From assembly GCA_030596145.1 (NCBI GenBank), contig JAUVKS010000153.1, positions 1-5,134 on the forward strand: a stretch of DNA of 5,134 bases, given 5' to 3'. This document shows, one piece after another, positions 1-5,134 of this stretch. The position numbers and the translations under genes are program-made. This stretch comes from Pseudomonadota bacterium. Lineage in GTDB: Bacteria; Desulfobacterota; Syntrophia; Syntrophales; JADFWA01. The notes beneath the pieces are model-generated. The model did not search any database and was not told the origin of the DNA. It was given only the letters and a program-made list of their open reading frames with translations. Position 1 is the first letter of the stretch. The number at the start of each line of letters is the position of its first letter.

Positions 1-797
1 TGATACTTTTTGTTATTACCATTCTAAGCACTCTTATTGCCGGTACCCTGCAGCAGGGGCTGAATCCCTTTGAATCACCTGGGCATCTTTGGAAGGGGAT
101 ACCCTTCTCCTTTACGCTGCTACTAATATTGGGATGCCATGAATTCGGCCACTATTTCATGTCCAAAAGGCATCATGTAGATGTAACCCTCCCCTATTTT
201 ATTCCAGCGCCCTCCTTTATAGGAACCTTCGGGGCATTTATTAAGATAAAATCGCCGATAATGGACAGAAGGATTCTCCTCGATATAGGCGCAGCGGGCC
301 CCCTTGCCGGAATCATTGTCGCTATTCCGGTCCTTTTTGCTGGTCTGGTCCTTTCTGAAGTAGTGCCTGAAGCTGCCGAGGGTGGGGTACATCTTGGCAC
401 CTCTATCCTTTTCTCTTTCATGAACTGGATTGTTCATGGTTTCATGCCGGAGAATACAAGTCTCCTTCTTCATCCTATAGCCTTTTCCGGCTGGATAGGA
501 CTCCTTGTTACCTGTTTAAATCTTATTCCTGTGGGGCAGCTGGATGGAGGACATGTGGCATATGCGGTATTTGGATCCAGGCAAAGAATAGTGGCGAGGG
601 TTATAATGGTCATTCTCCTGGGGTTGGGGGTTGCTGGCTGGAGTGGATGGCTGGTATGGGCTGCTCTTCTCTTTTTTATGGGTATCAATCATCCGCCGGT
701 TGCCTATGACCAGATCCCCCTGGATAGAAGAAGGAAAACAATAGGTTGGATAACTCTAATTGTTTTTATTGTTACCTTTACGCCTGTTCCGTTTTAG
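1..797 (+). CDS. Site-2 protease family (M50) intramembrane zinc metalloprotease, 5'-truncated
   Basis: The reading frame is open from base 3 to the TAG at 795-797, giving 264 visible residues; the true start lies upstream of the window. The zinc-binding motif HEFGH is at visible residues 46-50, inside a hydrophobic segment. The second M50 signature, LNLIPVGQLDGGH, is at 172-184, with D181 the expected third zinc ligand. GPLAG (99-103) lies in another membrane helix, and HPPV follows at 230-233. Hydrophobic stretches near 1-17, 34-48, 91-118, 159-177, 198-228 and 246-262 indicate a polytopic inner-membrane protein. There is no visible PDZ domain, unlike RseP, and the motif set resembles the EGY-like branch of M50. 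By family, such enzymes cleave substrates within or next to the membrane; the substrate here is unknown. A TTG at 129 is not the start, because the frame continues upstream and starting there would remove the first membrane helix. The gene converges on radC with a 4-base overlap. Confidence 0.9.
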   Translation, partial: ILFVITILSTLIAGTLQQGLNPFESPGHLWKGIPFSFTLLLILGCHEFGHYFMSKRHHVDVTLPYFIPAPSFIGTFGAFIKIKSPIMDRRILLDIGAAGPLAGIIVAIPVLFAGLVLSEVVPEAAEGGVHLGTSILFSFMNWIVHGFMPENTSLLLHPIAFSGWIGLLVTCLNLIPVGQLDGGHVAYAVFGSRQRIVARVIMVILLGLGVAGWSGWLVWAALLFFMGINHPPVAYDQIPLDRRRKTIGWITLIVFIVTFTPVPF

Positions 798-1480
798 GGC
801 AATATTCCCTTTTCCTTGAAGCTGAAGAACTTGTTTTCTCCAATGATAATATGATCGTGGACAAGTATCTCAAGCACCCTGGCGGTTTCCTGTATGGCCT
901 TTGTCAGCTTGATATCCGCATCTGAAGGCTTTACGTTACCCGAAGGATGGTTGTGAACAAGTATTATAGCAGATGCTTTGTGTTCTAGGGCTTTTTCAAG
1001 CACCTTTCTCGGATAAACAACTGCCTGATTGACTATCCCCTCCTGTATGGTCTCTATCTCAATAATCCTGTTTTGAGCATTTAAGTAGATTACGCTAAAC
1101 CTTTCGTCCTTCAAACCGCCCATTGATGCCCTGCAGTAATCGAGCAGTTCGTTTGTGGATGTTATCTGGGGTCTATCTTTTGCTCTTTCCTTAAGATAGA
1201 GGGTCCCGAGATCCTTTACAAGCCTTATCAGGGTGGCCGTGTGATGGCCTATGCCTTCCACTTTTTCTATTTCACCTATTTCGGCATCCAGAAGACCCTT
1301 AAGACCGCCGAAATTCCTCAACAGATCCTTTGCCGGCGGTTTAACGTCTCTTCTCGGAATTGCATAGGACAAAAGCAACTCTAACGCTTCATAGTCGTGG
1401 AGTGAATCAAGCCCTGATTCGGAAAATCTCTTTTTCAGGCGCTGACGATGTCCTTTGTAATGGGGATGGTCGGAATTCAT
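794..1480 (-). CDS. radC: RadC family JAMM-domain protein (UPF0758)
   Basis: This 228-residue protein has the usual RadC length and layout. The N-terminal part has the family's HRQRLKKRF opening and a conserved block around residues 29-62 (DYEALELLL, then IPRRDVKP). A helix-hairpin-helix-like segment follows at about 74-92 (VEGIGHHTATLI). The C-terminal MPN/JAMM domain spans about 105-226. Its metal site is visible: H176 and H178 in VHNHPSG, then S186 and D189 in KPSDAD, with E126 the likely upstream acid. The fold predicts a zinc-dependent hydrolase or DNA-associated protein. The old DNA-repair assignment is doubtful because the E. coli radC102 allele was traced to recG, so the biochemical role is unknown. 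The ATG at 1480-1478 gives the standard family N-terminus, although no strong Shine-Dalgarno precedes it. The gene is transcribed leftward, divergent from cmk and convergent with the M50 protease. Confidence 0.95.
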   Translation of the reverse strand: MNSDHPHYKGHRQRLKKRFSESGLDSLHDYEALELLLSYAIPRRDVKPPAKDLLRNFGGLKGLLDAEIGEIEKVEGIGHHTATLIRLVKDLGTLYLKERAKDRPQITSTNELLDYCRASMGGLKDERFSVIYLNAQNRIIEIETIQEGIVNQAVVYPRKVLEKALEHKASAIILVHNHPSGNVKPSDADIKLTKAIQETARVLEILVHDHIIIGENKFFSFKEKGILP

Positions 1481-1540
1481 ATTTGTCTTATAGTAATATA
1501 TCTGATTGAACTAAACTGTTACGCCATTTGCTTTACAGTA

Positions 1541-1570
1541 TATATAAGCCATCTGTGTGATCTTTATCAA
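1541..1570 (-). promoter_or_regulatory. Candidate sigma-70-type promoter for radC
   Basis: Read on the minus strand, TTGATA (1570-1565) matches five of six bases of the -35 consensus. After 17 bases comes TTATAT (1547-1542); using an 18-base spacer gives TATATA (1546-1541). The -10 match is only three to four of six, so this is a moderate candidate. It would give a 5' leader of about 55 bases before the radC ATG. It overlaps the FNR/CRP-like palindrome. Confidence 0.35.
1557..1570. promoter_or_regulatory. FNR/CRP-like palindromic operator candidate
   Basis: The sequence GTGAT-CTTT-ATCAA matches nine of ten defined positions of the FNR-type consensus TTGAT-N4-ATCAA. It also resembles CRP/FNR-superfamily half-sites in general. 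It overlaps the -35 element of the leftward radC promoter candidate, where a bound regulator would more likely block than recruit polymerase, though either is possible. The AT-rich context raises the chance-match rate, and no regulator gene is in view. Confidence 0.25.
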
Positions 1571-1719
1571 TCAAAGGAACTTTGTTACGAAATATACGGG
1601 TATTTTGATATACATTCAAGTAATAATCACATGACTTTTGTGAATTTATGTTACGGTATCACGCTCTATTCATAAAGGAGCATCAATATTAAACGTGCCG
1701 ACTTTGCAAATCTTTTAGC

Positions 1720-1748
1720 TTGAATGCTCTTTTATTGTCGATTATGAT
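1720..1748 (+). promoter_or_regulatory. Candidate sigma-70-type promoter for the cmk-rpsA-sppA unit
   Basis: TTGAAT (1720-1725, four of six matches to the -35 consensus) is separated by exactly 17 bases from TATGAT (1743-1748, five of six matches to the -10 consensus). Transcription would begin near 1755, leaving a leader of about 100 bases before cmk. This is the best-spaced rightward candidate I found in the intergenic region. Confidence 0.4.
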
Positions 1749-1853
1749 TCGTGTTCATGAAGACTGGCAAAAAAAGTTAAATTTTCTTGATTTTTCAGAT
1801 GGGAGGGTCAGGATTTGCTGCCGCTTAATTGCCGATATTGAAGGTAATAAAAA

Positions 1854-2531
1854 ATGGGAAAACGATTGGTGATAACAGTAGATGGTCCAGCTGGTGCAGG
1901 AAAAAGTACCGTGAGCAAAATTATTGCTATGAAACTTTCTTATATCTATTTAGATACGGGTGCTCTTTATAGAGCTTTTGCCTGTAAGATGGCGAATGAA
2001 AGGATATCAGCTGATGATGAAAAACAACTTTCAGATTTGTGTGCAGGGATTGATATTTCCCTAAAAAGTGTAGATGGCGATATCAGGATCTTTGTAGGTG
2101 ATGAAGATGTTACCGAAAAAATCAGGACTCAGGAGATAGGTATGCTTGCCTCTAAGGTTTCCGCAGTTCCCATTGTCAGAAAGGCTCTACTTTCTATACA
2201 AAGGGAAACAGGAGGAGATAGAGGTGTTGTTGCTGAGGGCAGAGATATGGGAACGGTGGTGTTTCCCGATGCCGATTTTAAGTTCTTTCTGGTTGCAAGT
2301 GTTGCAGAGCGAAGCAGAAGGAGATTCACTGAGCTGGTGGAGAGGGGAGAAAGTGCCGATTTTGAAGAGGTTAAAAGAGATTTGATATTGAGAGACCGGC
2401 AGGACAGTGAAAGAAAGACTGCCCCCCTTAAGCCATCGGAGGATTCTATAATAATTGATTCTACGGATATGAGTGTTATAGATGTTGTCGAGGATATGAT
2501 GATGATTATTCAGGGACCAGGAATTGAGTGA
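1854..2531 (+). CDS. cmk: Cytidylate kinase (CMP/dCMP kinase)
   Basis: This 225-residue cytosolic kinase transfers a phosphate from ATP to CMP or dCMP, recycling pyrimidine nucleotides for RNA, DNA and CDP-lipid synthesis. The P-loop is GPAGAGKS at residues 11-18. The CMP-binding segment DTGALYR is at 34-40; its Thr35 replaces the Ser36 of E. coli, a common family variant. The conserved EGRDMGTVVFPDA block is at 128-140. The lid carries RDRQDSER at 180-187, supplying the Arg and Asp residues that contact phosphate and CMP. The length is normal. The start is well fixed: an in-frame TAA sits at 1848-1850 and GAAGG at 1840-1844 lies nine bases before the ATG. It is the first gene of a likely unit with rpsA and sppA. 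ispH, found after cmk in many relatives, is absent here. Confidence 0.97.
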   Translation: MGKRLVITVDGPAGAGKSTVSKIIAMKLSYIYLDTGALYRAFACKMANERISADDEKQLSDLCAGIDISLKSVDGDIRIFVGDEDVTEKIRTQEIGMLASKVSAVPIVRKALLSIQRETGGDRGVVAEGRDMGTVVFPDADFKFFLVASVAERSRRRFTELVERGESADFEEVKRDLILRDRQDSERKTAPLKPSEDSIIIDSTDMSVIDVVEDMMMIIQGPGIE

Positions 2532-2666
2532 AGAGGTATGTAGATTCGGTCTTGAGACCTGTGTAGGGTACTACAATTCGCTTGATATTTTATTATCAGT
2601 GTGTTAGTTCATCAACGTGTTAGGGCCTTAGGGTTGTTAGAAAATATATCAGGGGGTAAAAATTTA
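2532..2666 (+). promoter_or_regulatory. rpsA leader with tandem short hairpins (candidate S1 autoregulatory region)
   Basis: The 135 bases between cmk and rpsA contain three adjacent short inverted repeats. These are GGTC-TTGA-GACC (2548-2559), TGTAG-GGTA-CTACA (2562-2575) and TTGATA-TTTTAT-TATCAG (2582-2599, one G-U pair). A second TGTAG at 2539-2543 could pair with the same CTACA (2571-2575), and GAATTG at the end of cmk (2521-2526) is complementary to CAATTC (2574-2579), so alternative folds are possible. Three GTTAG copies follow at 2603, 2619 and 2636. The region ends in the AGGGGG ribosome-binding site. S1 is known to repress its own translation through the rpsA leader in E. coli; a similar role here is inference. 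I see no strong internal promoter or U-tract terminator. Confidence 0.35.
2651..2656 (+). promoter_or_regulatory. Ribosome binding site that decides the rpsA start
   Basis: AGGGGG lies ten bases before the ATG at 2667. No comparable purine tract precedes the upstream in-frame GTG at 2601 or the downstream in-frame ATG at 2763, so 2667 is the preferred start. Confidence 0.6.
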
Positions 2667-4433
2667 ATGGTTAACGAGAATAACTTAACATTGGAGCATG
2701 AAGAACTTGAGGAGGAGGAAAAAGCAGAGAGCAAGGAGACCAGCCAGTTAGTAAGTGAACATATGGAAAGTTTGGATTTCAAAGAACTCTTTGAACAGAA
2801 CTTGCAGAATGTTCATTTAGGAGAGGTGGTAACCGGTAGGGTTGTACAGATAAATAGTGATGTTGTCATGGTAGATGTTGGCTGGAAGACGGAAGGGCGT
2901 ATCCCCGTTGAAGAGTTGAAAGATGGTGACGGGAATATTACTGTTGCCGTTGATGATGAGATAGATGTATTTATTGATAGGAAAGCTGCGGACGGTGAGC
3001 TGATACTTTCTAAGGAAAAAGCCGCCAGACTAAAAATATGGGATGATATTAATGATGCTTGCCAAGGGAATAGCACAATGGAAGGTACGGTCGTAGAGAG
3101 GATAAAAGGAGGGCTGTCCGTTGATATCGGTATTCTGGCGTTTCTTCCAGGTTCCCAGGTTGATATACGTCCCGTAAAGGACCTCGACAGATATGTCGGC
3201 CAAACCTTAGAGTTTAAGGTCCTCAAGTATGACAGAAAAAGGAATAATATTGTATTATCAAGGAGATCTATATTAGAGCTGGAAAGAGAAGAAGAAAAAA
3301 AGAAGACACTTGAGACGATGGAGGAGGGGAAAATTGTTGAAGGTGTTATTAAAAATATTACCGATTATGGATTGTTTGTCGATTTGGGTGGAATAGACGG
3401 GTTGTTGCATGTTACAGATATATCATGGGGGAGGATAACTCGTCCATCAGATAGTTTTTCCAGGGGGGATGAGGTAACAGTGAAGGTTCTTTTCTTCGAT
3501 AGGGAGAAGGAAAGGGTTACCCTTGGCCTTAAACAGCTTACAGAGAATCCCTGGGATGCTGTTATGGAGAAATATCTCATTGGTTCCATTGTAGAGGGAA
3601 AAGTTGTAAATATTATGGATTATGGTGCCTTTGTGGAACTTGAAAAAGGGGTGGAAGGTCTGATCCATATTTCAGAGATGTTCTGGACAAGGGAGATCAA
3701 ACATCCTTCAAAGGTTTTGTCTCCTGACAAAGCGGTTAAGGTAAAGATACTCGATGTGAATTCTGAGGACAAGAGAATCTCTCTCAGCTTGAAGCAAACT
3801 ACCGAGAATCCATGGGTGGTTCTGAAGGAGAAATATCCGGAGGGAACTATTATACAAGGGACGGTAAGAAATATTACAAACTTCGGAATATTTGTTGGTG
3901 TGGAAGAGGGTATAGATGGTCTTGTGCATATTTCCGATATTTCCTGGAAACATCGTGTAAAACATCCATCAGAATACTTCAAGAAAGGCCAGGAAATTGA
4001 AGTGGTTGTCTTGAATATTGATATAGAAAGTGAGAGATTCTCTCTCGGGATAAAGCAACTTGAAAAGAATCCTTGGGATGAAATCAGCTCAAAATATGCT
4101 CTAGGTTCAGTCATTTCCGGAAAGGTTACGAATGTCGCGGACTTTGGTATTTTCGTTGAGATAGAGGAAGGGATAGAAGGACTGGTTCATGTTTCAGAGT
4201 TAAGCCATAAAAGGATAAAGGAAACCTCGGATTTGTATGCAATTGGAGATACGGTGTCAGCTGTTATTAAACATGTGGATTCGGAGAATAAGAGGATAAG
4301 GTTAAGTATTAAGGATCATGAATCATCTTCGAATAAATCCTCGGAGTCACAATATCTAAACAGCGATAGAAATATCCCTTCCAGTTTGGGAGAAGCCTTG
4401 TCGGAAATCAATATCCCGAACATTAAAATTTAA
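2667..4433 (+). CDS. rpsA: 30S ribosomal protein S1
   Basis: This 588-residue RNA-binding protein recruits mRNA to the 30S subunit during initiation. Six S1 (OB-fold) domains are visible at about 51-117, 136-200, 219-289, 305-376, 392-463 and 479-549. Domains 1 and 2 are the divergent ribosome-anchoring type; domain 2 keeps AFLPGSQVDIRPV (158-170) and KRNNIVLSRR (191-200). Domains 3-6 are closely related, with repeated cores DYGLFV, DYGAFV, NFGIFV and DFGIFV. A recurring ENPW/KNPW motif marks three inter-domain linkers (293-296, 380-383, 467-470). The length is at the long end for proteobacterial S1. Residues 1-32 are an acidic extension (EELEEEE at 12-18) ahead of the segment that aligns with the E. 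coli N-terminus (SLDFKELFEQNL). A hydrophilic Ser-rich tail of about 39 residues follows domain 6. Starting at GTG 2601 would add 22 residues without a ribosome site. sppA begins 18 bases downstream. Confidence 0.97.
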   Translation: MVNENNLTLEHEELEEEEKAESKETSQLVSEHMESLDFKELFEQNLQNVHLGEVVTGRVVQINSDVVMVDVGWKTEGRIPVEELKDGDGNITVAVDDEIDVFIDRKAADGELILSKEKAARLKIWDDINDACQGNSTMEGTVVERIKGGLSVDIGILAFLPGSQVDIRPVKDLDRYVGQTLEFKVLKYDRKRNNIVLSRRSILELEREEEKKKTLETMEEGKIVEGVIKNITDYGLFVDLGGIDGLLHVTDISWGRITRPSDSFSRGDEVTVKVLFFDREKERVTLGLKQLTENPWDAVMEKYLIGSIVEGKVVNIMDYGAFVELEKGVEGLIHISEMFWTREIKHPSKVLSPDKAVKVKILDVNSEDKRISLSLKQTTENPWVVLKEKYPEGTIIQGTVRNITNFGIFVGVEEGIDGLVHISDISWKHRVKHPSEYFKKGQEIEVVVLNIDIESERFSLGIKQLEKNPWDEISSKYALGSVISGKVTNVADFGIFVEIEEGIEGLVHVSELSHKRIKETSDLYAIGDTVSAVIKHVDSENKRIRLSIKDHESSSNKSSESQYLNSDRNIPSSLGEALSEINIPNIKI

Positions 4434-4451
4434 AAGGATAGATCATTTGTG

Positions 4452-5134
4452 ATGAGAAAACATCCGGTAATCTTCGGGGCATTTCTATTGGTGTTGATAT
4501 TTGTTCTGTTTTTCCTTCTTGTTTTTGGTATTACTATCTTAACTGGCGATCCAAGCTCGTTTTCCCTTAGAGATAAAATCGGTATTGTAACGGTGGAAGA
4601 ATTCATAAGAGATTCTTCTACCGTTGTGGATCAATTGGTCAAATATGGTAAAGACGACAGTATCAAAGCAGTGGTTTTGAGGATAGACTCACCTGGTGGC
4701 GGAGTGGTCCCCTCGCAGGAGATATATGAAGCAGTTTTGTCATTGAAGAAAAAGAAAAAAGTGATTGTTTCGATGGGATCGGTGGCAGCTTCAGGGGGGT
4801 ATTATATTGCCTGTGCTGCTGATACGATTGTGGCCAACCCAGCCACGATAACAGGTAGCATTGGGGTTATCGCACATTTTTCAAATGTGGAGGAACTCCT
4901 TCATAAAATAGGGCTAAAACCTTCGACTATCAAAAGTGGGAAATACAAAGATATTGGATCTCCTTTGAGGGATATGACCCCTGATGAGAAAAGATTAATT
5001 CAGGGAGTGATTGATGATATTTACGATCAGTTCCTTGAAGCGGTTTCTTCAAACAGAAAGATATCAAAAGAGAAGGTTGCAGGTTTTGCTGATGGGAGGA
5101 TCTTTACCGGCAGGCAGGCGTTGAAGATGGGTCT
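4452..5134 (+). CDS. sppA: Signal peptide peptidase SppA, short form (S49 family), 3'-truncated
   Basis: The frame runs off the window end with 227 complete codons visible, against roughly 290-300 for short-form SppA. The enzyme is a membrane-anchored serine protease that degrades cleaved signal peptides. Residues 6-30 form one N-terminal transmembrane anchor. SPGGG (80-84) is the conserved oxyanion-region loop, and Ser114 in VAASGGYY is the expected nucleophile. Lys166 in SGKYKDIGSP is the expected general base, 52 residues later, matching the Ser/Lys dyad spacing of Bacillus SppA. TGSIGVI (134-140) is also typical. AAGGA at 4434-4438 is the likely ribosome site, 13 bases from this ATG. A GTG directly before it (4449) would have a better spacing of 10, so the start could be one codon earlier. 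The gene follows rpsA closely and is probably cotranscribed. In related genomes an ihfB-type gene often follows, but it is beyond the window. Confidence 0.95.
   Translation, partial: MRKHPVIFGAFLLVLIFVLFFLLVFGITILTGDPSSFSLRDKIGIVTVEEFIRDSSTVVDQLVKYGKDDSIKAVVLRIDSPGGGVVPSQEIYEAVLSLKKKKKVIVSMGSVAASGGYYIACAADTIVANPATITGSIGVIAHFSNVEELLHKIGLKPSTIKSGKYKDIGSPLRDMTPDEKRLIQGVIDDIYDQFLEAVSSNRKISKEKVAGFADGRIFTGRQALKMG

Larger units (their letters stand above)
1481..1853. other. Divergent intergenic region between radC and cmk, no gene supported
   Basis: These 373 bases are AT-rich: bases 1621-1680 have 19 G/C of 60. I see no tRNA-like fold, no mobile-element ends and no convincing coding sequence. A 75-codon rightward frame covering 1448-1675 begins inside radC and translates to a low-complexity protein rich in Tyr, Ile and Cys, so I treat it as chance. 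The region holds the promoter candidates and the palindrome listed separately. It also has weak inverted repeats at 1572-1584 (CAAAG/CTTTG), 1588-1607 (CGAAATA/TATTTTG around a six-base loop) and 1627-1643 (TCACA/TGTGA). It is long for two housekeeping genes that each need only a promoter. Confidence 0.6.

Noticed and set aside
796..813. Possible rho-independent terminator after the protease gene (AGGG, seven-base loop, CCCT, then TTT).
   Set aside because: The stem is only four base pairs and the T-run is three or four bases long. It also lies inside the radC coding region, so it is too weak to call.
1448..1675. A 75-codon rightward open frame across the radC start and the intergenic region.
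   Set aside because: It begins antisense within radC, lacks a convincing ribosome site and encodes a low-complexity product with no recognisable motif.
1769..1783. A sigma-54-like element (TGGCAA followed by TTAAAT) upstream of cmk.
   Set aside because: The -12 GC element is missing and the spacing does not fit; the sigma-70-type pair at 1720-1748 is better.
2582..2610. TTGATA at 2582-2587 as the -35 of an internal rpsA promoter.
   Set aside because: No acceptable -10 hexamer occurs 16-18 bases downstream, and the segment is better described as one arm of a short hairpin.
3620..4114. A 164-codon leftward open frame antisense to rpsA.
   Set aside because: It mirrors the repeated S1 domains on the other strand. 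The strong S1 match on the plus strand explains the sequence, and the antisense product shows only reflected repeats.
3219..4320. DNA-level repeats within rpsA as a possible mobile or recombination element.
   Set aside because: They are explained by the homologous S1 domains 3-6 and their ENPW linkers. The similarity is at protein level and the nucleotide copies are well diverged.

Overview
The window looks like ordinary chromosomal sequence from a Gram-negative bacterium. The best guess is a deltaproteobacterial-type lineage (Desulfobacterota or a neighbouring phylum). This rests on the order cmk, rpsA (a six-domain S1 of 588 residues), then a short-form sppA, an arrangement I know from that group. 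No genus can be named from the sequence alone, and there is no sign of plasmid, phage or transposon genes.

Layout. Bases 1-797 (+) hold the 3' part of a membrane site-2-type (M50) metalloprotease whose start lies outside the window. Bases 794-1480 (-) hold radC, a JAMM-domain protein of the RadC/UPF0758 family. It converges on the protease gene and the two stop codons overlap by 4 bases. Bases 1481-1853 are a 373-base AT-rich divergent intergenic region. It carries a plausible promoter on each side and one FNR/CRP-like palindrome, but no gene I can support. Rightward from there come cmk (cytidylate kinase, 1854-2531), a 135-base leader with several short inverted repeats, rpsA (ribosomal protein S1, 2667-4433), and the 5' part of sppA (signal peptide peptidase, 4452 to the window end).

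How the genes relate. cmk, rpsA and sppA are co-oriented and probably form one transcription unit, linking nucleotide recycling, translation initiation and inner-membrane peptide clean-up. Many relatives carry ispH between cmk and rpsA. Here that slot is only the 135-base leader, which is the most interesting non-coding stretch and could be an autoregulatory target for S1. The protease and radC share no obvious pathway and are probably just neighbours.

I looked for a new system and did not find convincing evidence of one. The leads worth checking are the rpsA leader, the putative FNR/CRP-type operator before radC, and the acidic N-terminal extension of S1.
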